From: Polaromonas sp.
GTDB lineage: Bacteria > Pseudomonadota > Gammaproteobacteria > Burkholderiales > Burkholderiaceae_C
Assembly: GCA_030655515.1 (NCBI GenBank)
Contig: JAURVI010000050.1
Location: forward strand, 1-35,689
Length of the DNA stretch: 35,689 nt
Direction: 5' to 3'
The notes beneath the pieces were generated by a model. That model was given only the letters and a program-made list of their open reading frames with translations. It was not told the DNA's origin and ran no database searches. Made by a program: the position numbers and the translations under genes. The stretch's first letter is position 1. The number at the start of each line of letters is the position of its first letter. Positions 15,364-23,373 of this stretch are shown piece after piece.

Positions 15364-16470
15364 TCAGGCGGCGGCTTGCCGGATGTCTTCACGCAGGTGT
15401 TGCTGCTGACTGAGATGGCGGCTTTGCCGCTCGGTCAGGCGCTTTTCGGGCGGCGGCAGTTTGTGCGCGCCGCCGAGCAGACCCGCCAGGCAGTGGGGCC
15501 GGGCGCGGGCACCGCTGGCGCGGTAGTCAGCCAGCAGCGCGGCGCGCACGTCCTGCGCGTGGAGCGCACGCACCCGCGTCAGGTGCTCAAACAGCAGATC
15601 GACCAGTTTTTCCAGTGCAAATTCATGCGTTTTGCCGGTGGTCTGCCAGAGCCAGTCGCTGAAATCGAGGAAGTGCCCGAAAGCCGAACCGGACGTATCG
15701 GGTCCGTCTTTCAGCAGCAAGTTCAGGCTCAAGGCAAAGCGCCCCGAGTTGGCGACCATTTCCCAGTAGCGCGCAAAGCGTTTGATGCGCTGCATGGCCG
15801 CAAAATCAACCGTCGAGTTCTGCAAAATCGTGTAAGGCGTTTGCGGGTCGTAGACCATCGCAAACTCAAGACAGAACTCGCATTTGAACGGACAACCGCG
15901 CGACGCTTCGACATACAGCAGGCGCCGGGCCAGGTCTTCGTCGCTGTAGTCGGTGTAAGGCAGGGCCAGCTCGCTGAGCGCGGGCTGCTCCCCGGCAATC
16001 ACTTTCATCAACGGTTTCGGGCCGTCGAGCAGCGCGCGACACAGCCTGGGAAAACTCACATCGCCCCAGCCGGTGATCACATGGTCGGCCAGGCGGAAAA
16101 TCTCCTGCTGCGCCAGCTCATGGCTGACCTCGGGGCCGCCCAGCACGATTTTGATGTCGGGCCGCAAGGTTTTCAGAAGGCGCACCACCTGCGTGATTTC
16201 GACCACATTCCAGATGTAAACACCCAGCCCAATCACCTCGGGCTTCAGCGCCAACAGCACTTCGACAATCCGGGTGGGCGGCTGGCCGATGACAAATTCG
16301 CGCAACTGCGTCTGCGCCCGCAGGCCGGCACCGCCGTGCGCATCCATATGGGCGAGCAGGTAACGCAGCCCCAGCGAAGCATGGATGTATTTGGCGTTGA
16401 GCGTGGCCAAAATAATGCGCGCCGGGCTGGCAGGCGGATGGGAAGCTGACTGGGACGCAAAGCGGTTCAT
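15364..16470 (-). CDS. B12-binding radical SAM protein (DUF4080) lacking the SAM barrel
   Basis: About 368 residues from the ATG at 16470. Residues 15-165 form a cobalamin-binding Rossmann domain (ATLNAKYIHASLGLRYLL, VIGLGVYIWN, VLGGPEVSHE, GDVSFPRL). The radical SAM cluster motif follows as RGCPFKCEFC, with the three cysteines just before residue 200. The sequence then jumps to EFAMVYDPQTPYTILQ, which in intact homologs I know belongs to the C-terminal DUF4080 region, more than 100 residues later. So the TIM-barrel core that binds SAM and substrate is missing, with the frame preserved at about 15865-15873. The protein is probably inactive as a radical SAM enzyme. A further in-frame start at 16509 would overlap the divergent DUF167 gene and is not favoured. 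Confidence 0.82.
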   Translation of the reverse strand: MNRFASQSASHPPASPARIILATLNAKYIHASLGLRYLLAHMDAHGGAGLRAQTQLREFVIGQPPTRIVEVLLALKPEVIGLGVYIWNVVEITQVVRLLKTLRPDIKIVLGGPEVSHELAQQEIFRLADHVITGWGDVSFPRLCRALLDGPKPLMKVIAGEQPALSELALPYTDYSDEDLARRLLYVEASRGCPFKCEFCLEFAMVYDPQTPYTILQNSTVDFAAMQRIKRFARYWEMVANSGRFALSLNLLLKDGPDTSGSAFGHFLDFSDWLWQTTGKTHEFALEKLVDLLFEHLTRVRALHAQDVRAALLADYRASGARARPHCLAGLLGGAHKLPPPEKRLTERQSRHLSQQQHLREDIRQAAA

Positions 16471-16487
16471 GCCGGTATTATCAAACC

Positions 16488-16838
16488 ATGACGCGAACCA
16501 GAAATTCAACCGGCGATTCCTTTTTTGCCTGGGAGGGCGATGTGCTGGTGGTCAACATTCTGGGCAAACCCGGTGCCGGGCGCGACGCCATTGGCAAGCC
16601 CAAGGGCACGCAACTCAAGGTGAGTGTGACCGCCACGCCGCAGGCCGGCAAGGCAACCGACCACATGCTGCGTTTTCTGGCGCCGCTGTTCGGGGTGGCG
16701 GTGGCCGACATCGACGTGGTGTTTGGCCGGGAAAACGTCAACAAGCAGTTGCGCATCCGGGCGCCGAAGAAGCTGCCGGCGGTGTTTGTTACCCAGCAGG
16801 AACTAAAGGCCGACGAGCCGCTCACACCATGGTCATGA
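16488..16838 (+). CDS. DUF167 / UPF0235 family protein (YggU-like)
   Basis: 116 residues with the DUF167 core: a GAGRDAIG segment, LKVSVTATPQAGKATDHMLRFLAPLFGV and a C-terminal strand with LRIRAPKK. Proteins of this small conserved family have no settled function. The start lies 17 bp from the start of the divergent radical SAM gene. TATTAT (16476-16481) ends 6 bp before the ATG and no ribosome-binding site is visible, suggesting a leaderless transcript. Its stop codon overlaps the start of the DsbD-like gene (ATGA at 16835-16838), so the two are probably translationally coupled. Confidence 0.88.
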   Translation: MTRTRNSTGDSFFAWEGDVLVVNILGKPGAGRDAIGKPKGTQLKVSVTATPQAGKATDHMLRFLAPLFGVAVADIDVVFGRENVNKQLRIRAPKKLPAVFVTQQELKADEPLTPWS

Positions 16839-18985
16839 ATTCTCAACGTTTTTTATTAGCTATAGTTTTAATAGCCGTCAACGCCTTTCCTACGGGCGCT
16901 TCTGCACAGATCAGCTTCACAAACAAAGCCCCGACCAGCGCAGTGATGACGACCGAACAGGTTCGCGCCGAATTGCTGGCCTGGGCGCCCGAAGGCGTCG
17001 ACGCCGGCAAGCCGGTCTGGGTCGGGCTGCAACTGGCGCACCAGCCCGAATGGCACACCTACTGGAAAAACTCCGGCGATTCCGGCCTGCCGACCCTGCT
17101 GGAATGGACGCTGCCGGCCGGCGTGACGGCCGGCGTGATCGCCTGGCCGACACCGAAAAAGATACCGATAGGCACACTGGCCAACTACGGCTACGAAGGC
17201 ACCGTGCTACTGCCGGTGCCGCTAACCGTCGCGCCGGGCTTGCAGGCCACGCAACTGGACATCAGGCTCAAAGCCGCCTGGCTGGTCTGTAAAAAAGAAT
17301 GCATTCCGCAGGAAGGCAATTTTTTATTGCAAATACCGGTCAAAAGCTCCACCGCCCTGCGCAGCAGCGTATTTGCCGCGGCCTTTGCCGCCAGCCCCCA
17401 GCCGCTGGGCGGCGCGGGCAGCCAGATTGAAGTGAGCGCCAAAACCATCCGGGTGGCGTTAAGCGGTCTGCCGGCCGCGCTCCATGGCAAAACCCTGGAC
17501 TTTTTCCCCGAAACAGGCGGCGTGATCGAGCCCGCCGCACCCTGGCAGCAAGCCTGGCAGGGCGCGGTGTGGACGGCGCAGGTGCCCTTGTCCGGCCAGC
17601 GCAGCGAAAGCCCGGCCCACATGCCGGTGGTCGTGGCTTTCAAGGACGCCGCTTACCGCATCGAAGCGCCGGTCAAGGGCCCATGGCCGGCCGTGGCCGC
17701 CGCGGCCGCGGTGCCGCCGGCACTGGAGGCGGCACTGAAGGCCAATGCCGCGCTGGATGCCGCACCGACAGGCAACAGCACGCCGCCCCTGGGCCTGATC
17801 GCAGCCCTGCTCGGGGCGCTGCTGGGCGGGATGATCCTGAACCTGATGCCCTGCGTGTTTCCGGTGCTGGCCATCAAGATGCTGAGCTTTGCGCAGGTGA
17901 AGGACCGGGCCACCCGCTTGCGCACCGGCCTGGCTTACAGCGCGGGGGCGATCCTGTCGTTTCTGGCGCTGGGCGCCTTGCTGCTGGGCTTGCGCGCCGC
18001 GGGCGAACAACTGGGTTGGGGCTTTCATCTGCAAAACCCGGCGGTGGTGGCGGCCCTGGCGCTGCTGTTCACCGTGCTGGGCCTCAATTTGGCGGGCCTG
18101 TTTGAATTTGGCAATTTCCTGCCGAGCCGTGTCGCCAATCTGCAAGCAAAAAACCCGACCATCAATGCCTTCCTGACGGGCGTGCTGGCCACGGCGATTG
18201 CCTCTCCCTGCACCGCACCTTTCATGGGCGCGTCGCTCGGTTATGCCATTGGCTTGCCGGCATGGCAGGCGCTGGCCGTGTTTGCGGCCATCGGCTTCGG
18301 CATGGCCCTGCCCTATCTGGCCGCCAGCACCGTGCCGGCTGTGGCGCGCGCGTTGCCGCGCCCCGGCCCGTGGATGCTGACCTTCAAGCAACTGATGGCG
18401 TTTCCGATGTTTGCCACCGTTGCCTGGCTGGTCTGGGTGCTTGGCCAGCAAAGCGGCATCGACGGCGCCGGGGCGCTGCTGGGCCTGCTGGTGCTGCTGG
18501 CGCTGGTGCTGTGGTCGCTGACCCTGAGGGGCCGGACGCGGACGCTGATTGCTACGTTTTCAATCGCTATGGGCGCAATAGCGGTATGGGCAATTGGCCA
18601 GAACATCGTCAAACCACTGGAAACCTCCGCGGTCACTGCCACGTCCGAGCGCTGGCAAGCCTGGGCGCCGGGCCGCGTGGAGCAGCTCACGGCGCAGGGC
18701 CGAAGCGTGTTGGTGGACTTCACCGCCGCCTGGTGCGTAACCTGCCAGTACAACAAAACAACCACCTTGTCCAACGCCGGCGTGCTGGCCGACATCGATG
18801 CGAAAAACATTGCCTTGCTGCGCGCCGACTGGACGCGCCGCGACCCGGCGGTGACCGCTGCGTTGGCGCAACTGGGCCGTAGCGGCGTGCCGGTGTATGT
18901 GATTTACAAGCCGGGCCGGACGCCGGTGCTGCTGTCGGAGATTTTGTCGGTCGATGAGGTTCGGGCCGAACTGGCCAAGCTGTGA
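16835..18985 (+). CDS. DsbD/ScsB-like protein-disulfide reductase
   Basis: About 716 residues. A signal peptide (cleavage near SAQ, residue 23) precedes a periplasmic N-terminal domain of the DsbD alpha/ScsB type with CKKEC. Then comes a membrane domain of about eight helices, from residue 325, with the paired transmembrane cysteines in NLMPCVFPVL and ASPCTAPFMG. The C-terminal thioredoxin-like domain has the active site AAWCVTCQYNK. Such proteins take electrons from cytoplasmic thioredoxin, pass them across the inner membrane and reduce periplasmic disulfides. The N-terminal domain resembles ScsB more than classical DsbD, so the partner may be a copper-resistance or DsbC-like protein. A dispersed repeat overlaps the signal-peptide codons (16859-16904). 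An in-frame ATG at 16829 is an alternative start; the open frame reaching back to 16385 is not coding. Confidence 0.92.
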   Translation: MNSQRFLLAIVLIAVNAFPTGASAQISFTNKAPTSAVMTTEQVRAELLAWAPEGVDAGKPVWVGLQLAHQPEWHTYWKNSGDSGLPTLLEWTLPAGVTAGVIAWPTPKKIPIGTLANYGYEGTVLLPVPLTVAPGLQATQLDIRLKAAWLVCKKECIPQEGNFLLQIPVKSSTALRSSVFAAAFAASPQPLGGAGSQIEVSAKTIRVALSGLPAALHGKTLDFFPETGGVIEPAAPWQQAWQGAVWTAQVPLSGQRSESPAHMPVVVAFKDAAYRIEAPVKGPWPAVAAAAAVPPALEAALKANAALDAAPTGNSTPPLGLIAALLGALLGGMILNLMPCVFPVLAIKMLSFAQVKDRATRLRTGLAYSAGAILSFLALGALLLGLRAAGEQLGWGFHLQNPAVVAALALLFTVLGLNLAGLFEFGNFLPSRVANLQAKNPTINAFLTGVLATAIASPCTAPFMGASLGYAIGLPAWQALAVFAAIGFGMALPYLAASTVPAVARALPRPGPWMLTFKQLMAFPMFATVAWLVWVLGQQSGIDGAGALLGLLVLLALVLWSLTLRGRTRTLIATFSIAMGAIAVWAIGQNIVKPLETSAVTATSERWQAWAPGRVEQLTAQGRSVLVDFTAAWCVTCQYNKTTTLSNAGVLADIDAKNIALLRADWTRRDPAVTAALAQLGRSGVPVYVIYKPGRTPVLLSEILSVDEVRAELAKL
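16859..16904 (+). repeat. GCTAT...ATAGC dispersed repeat, copy in dsbD signal peptide
   Basis: GCTATAGTTTTAATAGC followed by a diverged tail with GGGCGC in the same register as the copies at 4213 and 28153. It encodes the hydrophobic core and cleavage region of the signal peptide of the DsbD-like protein. The 17-base head matches well; the tail is weak. Confidence 0.5.
18551..18568 (+). repeat. degenerate GCTAT...ATAGC-like repeat in dsbD
   Basis: GCTACGTTTTCAATCGCT aligns in register with the 18-base head of the repeat family (GCTAT, 6 bases, AATAGCT), with substitutions. It encodes part of a membrane helix near the end of the DsbD transmembrane domain. Only the head is recognisable, so this copy is tentative. 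Confidence 0.3.
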
Positions 18986-19016
18986 TGCGTTGATGACTTG
19001 GCAAGACAGGCGCCCC

Positions 19017-19448
19017 ATGAATCCGATACCGCCAGCAGAGCGCATACCGCACATCCTCAGGCATTGCCGCACGATTGCGGTGGTGGGCCTGTCGCCGAAG
19101 CCGCACCGCGCCAGCTTCGAGGTGGCGCGCTACATGCAGGCCCAGGGCTACCGCATCATTGCAGTGAACCCGAATGCCACCGGCGTGCTGGGCGAAAAAG
19201 CCTATGCCACACTGCGCGACGCCGCGCAGCACGAAAAAATCGACCTGGTGAACTGCTTTCGCAACAGCCAAGACATTCCGCCCATCGTTGATGAAGCCAT
19301 CGCCATCGGAGCCCAAGCGGTCTGGATGCAGCTCGGCGTGGCGCACCCGGCGGCAGCGGCCAAAGCCGAGGCAGCGGGCCTGCTGGTGGTGCAGGACCGC
19401 TGCATCATGATTGACCATGGCGCGCTGCTGGCGCGCGGCTTCTCCTAG
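19017..19448 (+). CDS. CoA-binding domain protein (YccU-like)
   Basis: About 143 residues consisting of one CoA-binding Rossmann domain (PF13380). Signatures are IAVVGLSPKPHRASFEVARYMQAQGY, IIAVNPN, DLVNCFRNSQDIP, QAVWMQLGV and VQDRCIMIDH. The fold is that of the nucleotide-binding part of succinyl-CoA synthetase alpha, alone. The biological role of these small proteins is poorly known. It follows the DsbD-like gene by about 31 bp. The ATG at 18993 (MTWQDRRP) is a possible longer start; 19017 was chosen because family members begin just before the PPAERIPHIL segment and a GACAGG motif lies upstream. Confidence 0.88.
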   Translation: MNPIPPAERIPHILRHCRTIAVVGLSPKPHRASFEVARYMQAQGYRIIAVNPNATGVLGEKAYATLRDAAQHEKIDLVNCFRNSQDIPPIVDEAIAIGAQAVWMQLGVAHPAAAAKAEAAGLLVVQDRCIMIDHGALLARGFS

Positions 19449-19570
19449 AAACCGCGCCGTTGGGCACACCCGATTGAGCCCCCCTTGATCCAGAACGCCC
19501 GCGCAGTGAAAAGATTCACAGTCTCTGAGCATTGGTCTCGGGCTTCGGGCAGACCTGAGACAATCGAGGC

Positions 19571-20671
19571 ATGTTTGCACCCCTTCAAAACGACACCTTT
19601 ATACGCGCCTGCCTGCGCCAAGCCACCGACTACACCCCCGTCTGGCTGATGCGTCAGGCCGGGCGCTATCTGCCCGAGTACCGCGCCAGCCGCGCCAAGG
19701 CCGGCAGCTTCATGGGTCTGGCGACCTCGCCGGACTACGCCACCGAAGTGACCTTGCAGCCGCTGGCGCGTTACCCGCTGGACGCCGCCATCCTGTTTTC
19801 CGACATCCTGACCGTGCCCGACGCCATGGGCCTGGGCCTGAGCTTTGCGCTCGGCGAAGGCCCGCGTTTTGCCACGCCGGTGCGCGACGAAGCGGCCGTG
19901 GCCAAACTCGAAGTGCCCGACATGGACAAGCTGCGTTATGTGTTTGACGCCGTCACCGCCATCCGCAAGGCCCTGAACGGACGGGTGCCGCTGATCGGCT
20001 TTTCGGGCAGCCCCTGGACGCTGGCCTGCTACATGGTCGAAGGCGCCGGCTCGGACGACTACCGCCTCGTCAAGACCATGCTGTACCAGCGCCCCGACCT
20101 GATGCACGCCATGCTCGCCATCAACGCCGATGCGGTGGCCGCCTACCTGAACGCCCAGATCGAGGCCGGTGCCCAGGCCGTGATGATTTTTGACAGTTGG
20201 GGCGGTGTGCTGGCCGATGCGGCCTTCCAGACCTTCAGCCTGGCCTATACCGACCGGGTGCTCAAGCAGCTCAAGCGCTCCCACGACGGCGCCCTCATTC
20301 CCCGTCTGGTGTTTACCAAAGGCGGCGGGCTGTGGCTGGAGCAGATGGCCAAGCTCGACTGCGAAGTGCTGGGCCTGGACTGGACCGTGAATCTGGCCCA
20401 GGCGCGGGCGCGGGTCGGCGGGCGCAGGGCCTTGCAGGGCAACCTGGATCCCCATGTGCTGTTTGCCAAACCGGCTCAAATCGAAGACGAAGTGGTCAAG
20501 GTGCTGGAGAGTTTCGGTCAGCCCCATCTTGACGCACACAGCACCGGCCCCACGCATATCTTCAATCTGGGCCACGGCATCAGCCAGCACACCCCGCCGG
20601 AGAGCGTGGAAGCGCTGGTGCGCGCCGTCCATGCCTATTCACGCAGAATGCGGACGGGAACGCCGCATTGA
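19571..20671 (+). CDS. hemE: uroporphyrinogen decarboxylase
   Basis: 366 residues, normal for HemE (about 350-370). The N-terminal active-site signature is [20 protein letters not shown], with the two arginines that hold the substrate carboxylates. The catalytic aspartate lies in [15 protein letters not shown], and [16 protein letters not shown] and the C-terminal LGHGI segment are also present. The enzyme decarboxylates the four acetate side chains of uroporphyrinogen III to give coproporphyrinogen III in haem synthesis, in the cytosol. GACAAT (19559-19564) lies 6 bp before the ATG, again suggesting a leaderless or very short leader. priA follows after a 355-bp gap. Confidence 0.98.
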   Translation: MFAPLQNDTFIRACLRQATDYTPVWLMRQAGRYLPEYRASRAKAGSFMGLATSPDYATEVTLQPLARYPLDAAILFSDILTVPDAMGLGLSFALGEGPRFATPVRDEAAVAKLEVPDMDKLRYVFDAVTAIRKALNGRVPLIGFSGSPWTLACYMVEGAGSDDYRLVKTMLYQRPDLMHAMLAINADAVAAYLNAQIEAGAQAVMIFDSWGGVLADAAFQTFSLAYTDRVLKQLKRSHDGALIPRLVFTKGGGLWLEQMAKLDCEVLGLDWTVNLAQARARVGGRRALQGNLDPHVLFAKPAQIEDEVVKVLESFGQPHLDAHSTGPTHIFNLGHGISQHTPPESVEALVRAVHAYSRRMRTGTPH

Positions 20672-21026
20672 TGCCGCGGCATTTTTGTCATTAGCACAAA
20701 AACCGCTTCCGCAGACGCGACTTATTCACAAATTTTGTGCTGCGGTGCCGCATGGAACCTGTAACAGACCGGCCTCCGCTATCAAAGCCATAGCGTTTCT
20801 AAGTACTTGATTTATATGGAGTCTTTAAACTGCTTTTTTTGTGGGCAATTTAAGAAAAGCCTTGACTGACAAGGCCTGGACACGCTCGGTGGCAACCTAT
20901 CAACAAAGTTATCCACAGAAACCGTGAAGCATCTTCAAAGCGGTTTCAAATCAAGCACTTACAGCGATTTTCGACAATGTATCTGAAGAATTACGGAACG
21001 CCGGCCAGTCGAAGCCATCCCCGTCC
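20672..21026. promoter_or_regulatory. hemE-priA intergenic region with two DnaA-box-like sites
   Basis: A 355-bp gap, clearly richer in A and T than the flanking genes and with no credible ORF. TTATTCACA at 20722-20730 and TTATCCACA at 20909-20917 both fit the DnaA-box consensus TTATNCACA. GCACAAAA (20694-20701) and TTTTGTGC (20733-20740) form an inverted repeat around the first box. ATGCCGCGGCAT plus a T-run (20671-20687) just after the hemE stop is a weak terminator candidate. A copy of the GCTAT...ATAGC repeat lies at 20778-20795. There is no iteron array or clear unwinding element, so I read this as the priA control region, possibly DnaA-responsive, rather than a replication origin. Confidence 0.5.
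20778..20795 (+). repeat. GCTAT...ATAGC dispersed repeat, intergenic copy
   Basis: GCTATCAAAGCCATAGCG, the head of the repeat family found also in coding sequences of this window. Here it lies in the hemE-priA gap and forms a small palindrome with arms GCTAT and ATAGC. Confidence 0.5.
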
Positions 21027-23249
21027 ATGAAGCACTGGCTCAGTATCGTCGTCGCAACCCCGGCCCACAGCACGGTGGCCGGTGCGCTGACCTACCGAAG
21101 TGAGTCGCCGCTCCCGCCGGGAACTTTGGTGCGTGTGCCGCTGGGCAAACGCGAGGTACTGGGCGTGGTGTGGGAAATTCTGCCAGACAGCGGGGGCCTG
21201 CCGGAAACACAGGCCAAGTCGGTGCTGGGCGCGCTGGACGGCTTGGGTCCGCTGTCGGCCACCTGGCGACGGCTGGTGGCTTTTACCGCCAGTTATTACC
21301 AGCGCTCCATCGGCGAGGTGGCGCTGGCCGCGCTGCCGCCGCAGTTGCGCGCGTTGAGCACGGCGCAACTGGCGCGCCGCCGGCTCAAGCGGCCGGCAGT
21401 TGCCGCGGTGAACCTCCCGAACACTGCAAATGTGGTGGCGCTCAGCGCAGAACAGACAAGGGCTATTGCCGAATTCGATGCGGACACCCGCCCGGCACTG
21501 CTGTTCGGCGCCACCGGCAGCGGCAAGACCGAGGTCTACCTGCGTGCCGCGGCCAGGGTGCTGGCTGACGACGCCAGCGCCCAGGTGATGGTGATGGTGC
21601 CCGAGATCAACCTGACGCCGCAGTTGCAGGCCCGTTTTGAAGAACGTTTTGCCCACCTCGGCAAGGCCCAGGTGGTGGCGCTGCACAGCGGCCTGACGCC
21701 CGCGCAGCGGCTCAAAAGCTGGCTCGCCGCGCACGCCGGCCAGGCGCGGCTGGTGCTGGGCACGCGCATGGCGATTTTTGCCTCCATGCCCAATCTGCGC
21801 CTGATCGTCGTCGACGAGGAGCACGACCCCAGCTACAAGCAGCAGGAAGGCGCGCGTTATTCGGCGCGCGATCTGGCGGTTTACCGCGCCATGATTGAAA
21901 GCTCCGTCAACAACGGCGGTATCACGACCCCGTCTTCATCAGCAGGGGCCACGGAGCCGGCTTTGCCGGGCCGCAGGCACAGCGCCCCCTCGGGGGGCAG
22001 CGACGTACACGAAGTGACGAGCGTGGGGGCCAAAACCTGCCGGGTTTTGCTCGGTTCGGCGACACCTTCGCTGGAAAGCTGGCAGGCGACTGTGGTGGGC
22101 CGCTACCAGCGCCTGACCATGAGCGAACGGATAGCGGGCGCGGAACAACAAGGCAGCCTGCCGGCCGTCAGGCTGGTGGACATGAACCACCAGCCCAAAC
22201 ACTGCACGATCGCGCCGCCGCTGCTGGACGCGATCAGCCAGCGCATCGCGCGCGGCGAGCAGTCGCTGATTTTCCTGAACCGGCGCGGTTACGCCCCGGT
22301 GCTGGCCTGCCACGACTGCGGCTGGAAAAGTGAGTGCCCGCACTGCAGCGCCTTCCGGGTGTTCCACAAGATAGACCGCACCTTGCGCTGCCACCACTGC
22401 GGCTTCACCGAACGCGTGCCGCGCGCCTGCCCGGCCTGCGGCAACATCGACATCGCGCCCGTGGGCAAAGGCACGGAGCGGCTGGAGGAACACATCGCCG
22501 AGCTGCTGGCGGGTGTGACGCGCCCCGACGGCAGCCTGCTCCGCATCGCGCGCATCGATGCCGACACCACGCGCCTCAAGGGCGCGCTGGAGGCCCAATT
22601 GGCCAGCGTGCATGGCCGCGAGGTCGATGTGCTGGTCGGCACGCAGATGATTGCCAAGGGCCACGACTTTCGCCACATCACGCTGGTGGCCGCCGTCAAC
22701 CCCGACAGCGCCCTGTTCTCCAGCGACTTCCGCGCACCCGAGCGCCTCTTCGGCCTCCTGATGCAGGCCGCCGGCCGGGCCGGGCGCGATGCCGACCATG
22801 GCGAGGCCAGCGAGATGTGGGTGCAGACCTTTCACCCGCAGCACCCGCTGTTCGCCGCGCTGAAAAAACACGACTACCCGGCGTTTGCGGCACAGGAGCT
22901 CAAGGAGCGTGAAGCGGCCGGCATGTCGCCTTTCGGTTTTTCAGCCCTGGTGCGCGCCGAAGCGCGCACGCAGGAAGTGGCCCAGAGTTTCCTGAACGCC
23001 GCAGCCGAGGCCGCCCAAACGCAGCAACTGCCCGGTCATGACGCCGTCACACCCTACCCCGCCGTGCCCATGACCATCCAGCGCGTGGCCAACATCGAGC
23101 GCGCGCAAATGCTGGTTGAAAGCCCCTCGCGCGCCGCGTTGCAGCGTTTTCTGGCCGCCTGGCAGCCGGTGCTGCACCAGACCCGGCAGCAGGCCGAATT
23201 CAAAAGCCTGATCCGCTGGGCGGTAGATGTGGACCCGCTGGCGATATAA
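21027..23249 (+). CDS. priA: primosomal protein N' (replication restart helicase PriA)
   Basis: 740 residues. The N-terminal 3'-DNA-binding domain (ALTYRSESPLPPGTLVRVPLG) is followed by a superfamily 2 helicase with Walker A GATGSGKT (161-168), DEEH box (263-266), LGSATPSLESW and GTQMIAKGHDF. The zinc module has eight cysteines (CHDC, CPHC, CHHC, CPAC) inside the second helicase lobe. PriA recognises stalled forks and D-loops and reloads DnaB. Between the helix ending VYRA and the strand VLLGSATPS, about residues 289-338, there is a polar, low-complexity insertion whose DNA is largely a dispersed repeat (21941-22030). The frame stays open. The insertion falls at a surface position between helicase motifs and is probably tolerated. 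The C-terminal domain looks complete. Confidence 0.95.
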   Translation: MKHWLSIVVATPAHSTVAGALTYRSESPLPPGTLVRVPLGKREVLGVVWEILPDSGGLPETQAKSVLGALDGLGPLSATWRRLVAFTASYYQRSIGEVALAALPPQLRALSTAQLARRRLKRPAVAAVNLPNTANVVALSAEQTRAIAEFDADTRPALLFGATGSGKTEVYLRAAARVLADDASAQVMVMVPEINLTPQLQARFEERFAHLGKAQVVALHSGLTPAQRLKSWLAAHAGQARLVLGTRMAIFASMPNLRLIVVDEEHDPSYKQQEGARYSARDLAVYRAMIESSVNNGGITTPSSSAGATEPALPGRRHSAPSGGSDVHEVTSVGAKTCRVLLGSATPSLESWQATVVGRYQRLTMSERIAGAEQQGSLPAVRLVDMNHQPKHCTIAPPLLDAISQRIARGEQSLIFLNRRGYAPVLACHDCGWKSECPHCSAFRVFHKIDRTLRCHHCGFTERVPRACPACGNIDIAPVGKGTERLEEHIAELLAGVTRPDGSLLRIARIDADTTRLKGALEAQLASVHGREVDVLVGTQMIAKGHDFRHITLVAAVNPDSALFSSDFRAPERLFGLLMQAAGRAGRDADHGEASEMWVQTFHPQHPLFAALKKHDYPAFAAQELKEREAAGMSPFGFSALVRAEARTQEVAQSFLNAAAEAAQTQQLPGHDAVTPYPAVPMTIQRVANIERAQMLVESPSRAALQRFLAAWQPVLHQTRQQAEFKSLIRWAVDVDPLAI
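21941..22030 (+). repeat. dispersed GC-rich repeat inserted in priA
   Basis: About 90 bp starting AGCAGGGGCC, passing through GGCTTTGCCGGGCCGCAGGC and CCCCCTCGGGGGGCAGCGA, and ending GCGTGGGGGC. It matches the reverse complement of 23251-23342 over its whole length with roughly one difference in six. It contains two small palindromes (CCGGCTTTGCCGG and CCCCCTCGGGGG). It lies inside the priA reading frame. Confidence 0.8.
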
Positions 23250-23250
23250 C

Positions 23251-23342
23251 GCCCCCACGGTCGCTCACTGCGTGTAGCTCCCTGCCCCCCGAGGGGGCCG
23301 CTGCGCCTGCGGACTGGCTAAGCCAGTTCCGCGGCCCCTGCT
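23251..23342 (-). repeat. dispersed GC-rich repeat downstream of priA, inverted copy
   Basis: Begins 2 bp after the priA stop codon. Read on the minus strand it starts AGCAGGGGCCGCGGAACTGG, includes the palindromes TGGCTTAGCCA and CCCCCTCGGGGGG, and ends CCGTGGGGGC. The same unit in the opposite orientation is embedded in priA at 21941-22030. The hairpins may serve as a transcription end between the convergent priA and AEC genes. Confidence 0.8.
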
Positions 23343-23373
23343 TGATTGAAGAGCCCCTGCTGCCGCTGCTGTC

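Noticed and set aside
16385..16834. N-terminal extension of the DsbD-like frame
   Set aside because: It overlaps the DUF167 gene in another frame and has no signal peptide; the start at 16835 gives a proper signal peptide and an ATGA overlap.
20672..21026. Replication origin
   Set aside because: Only two DnaA-like boxes, no clustered array and no dnaA or dnaN nearby; a promoter region is more likely.
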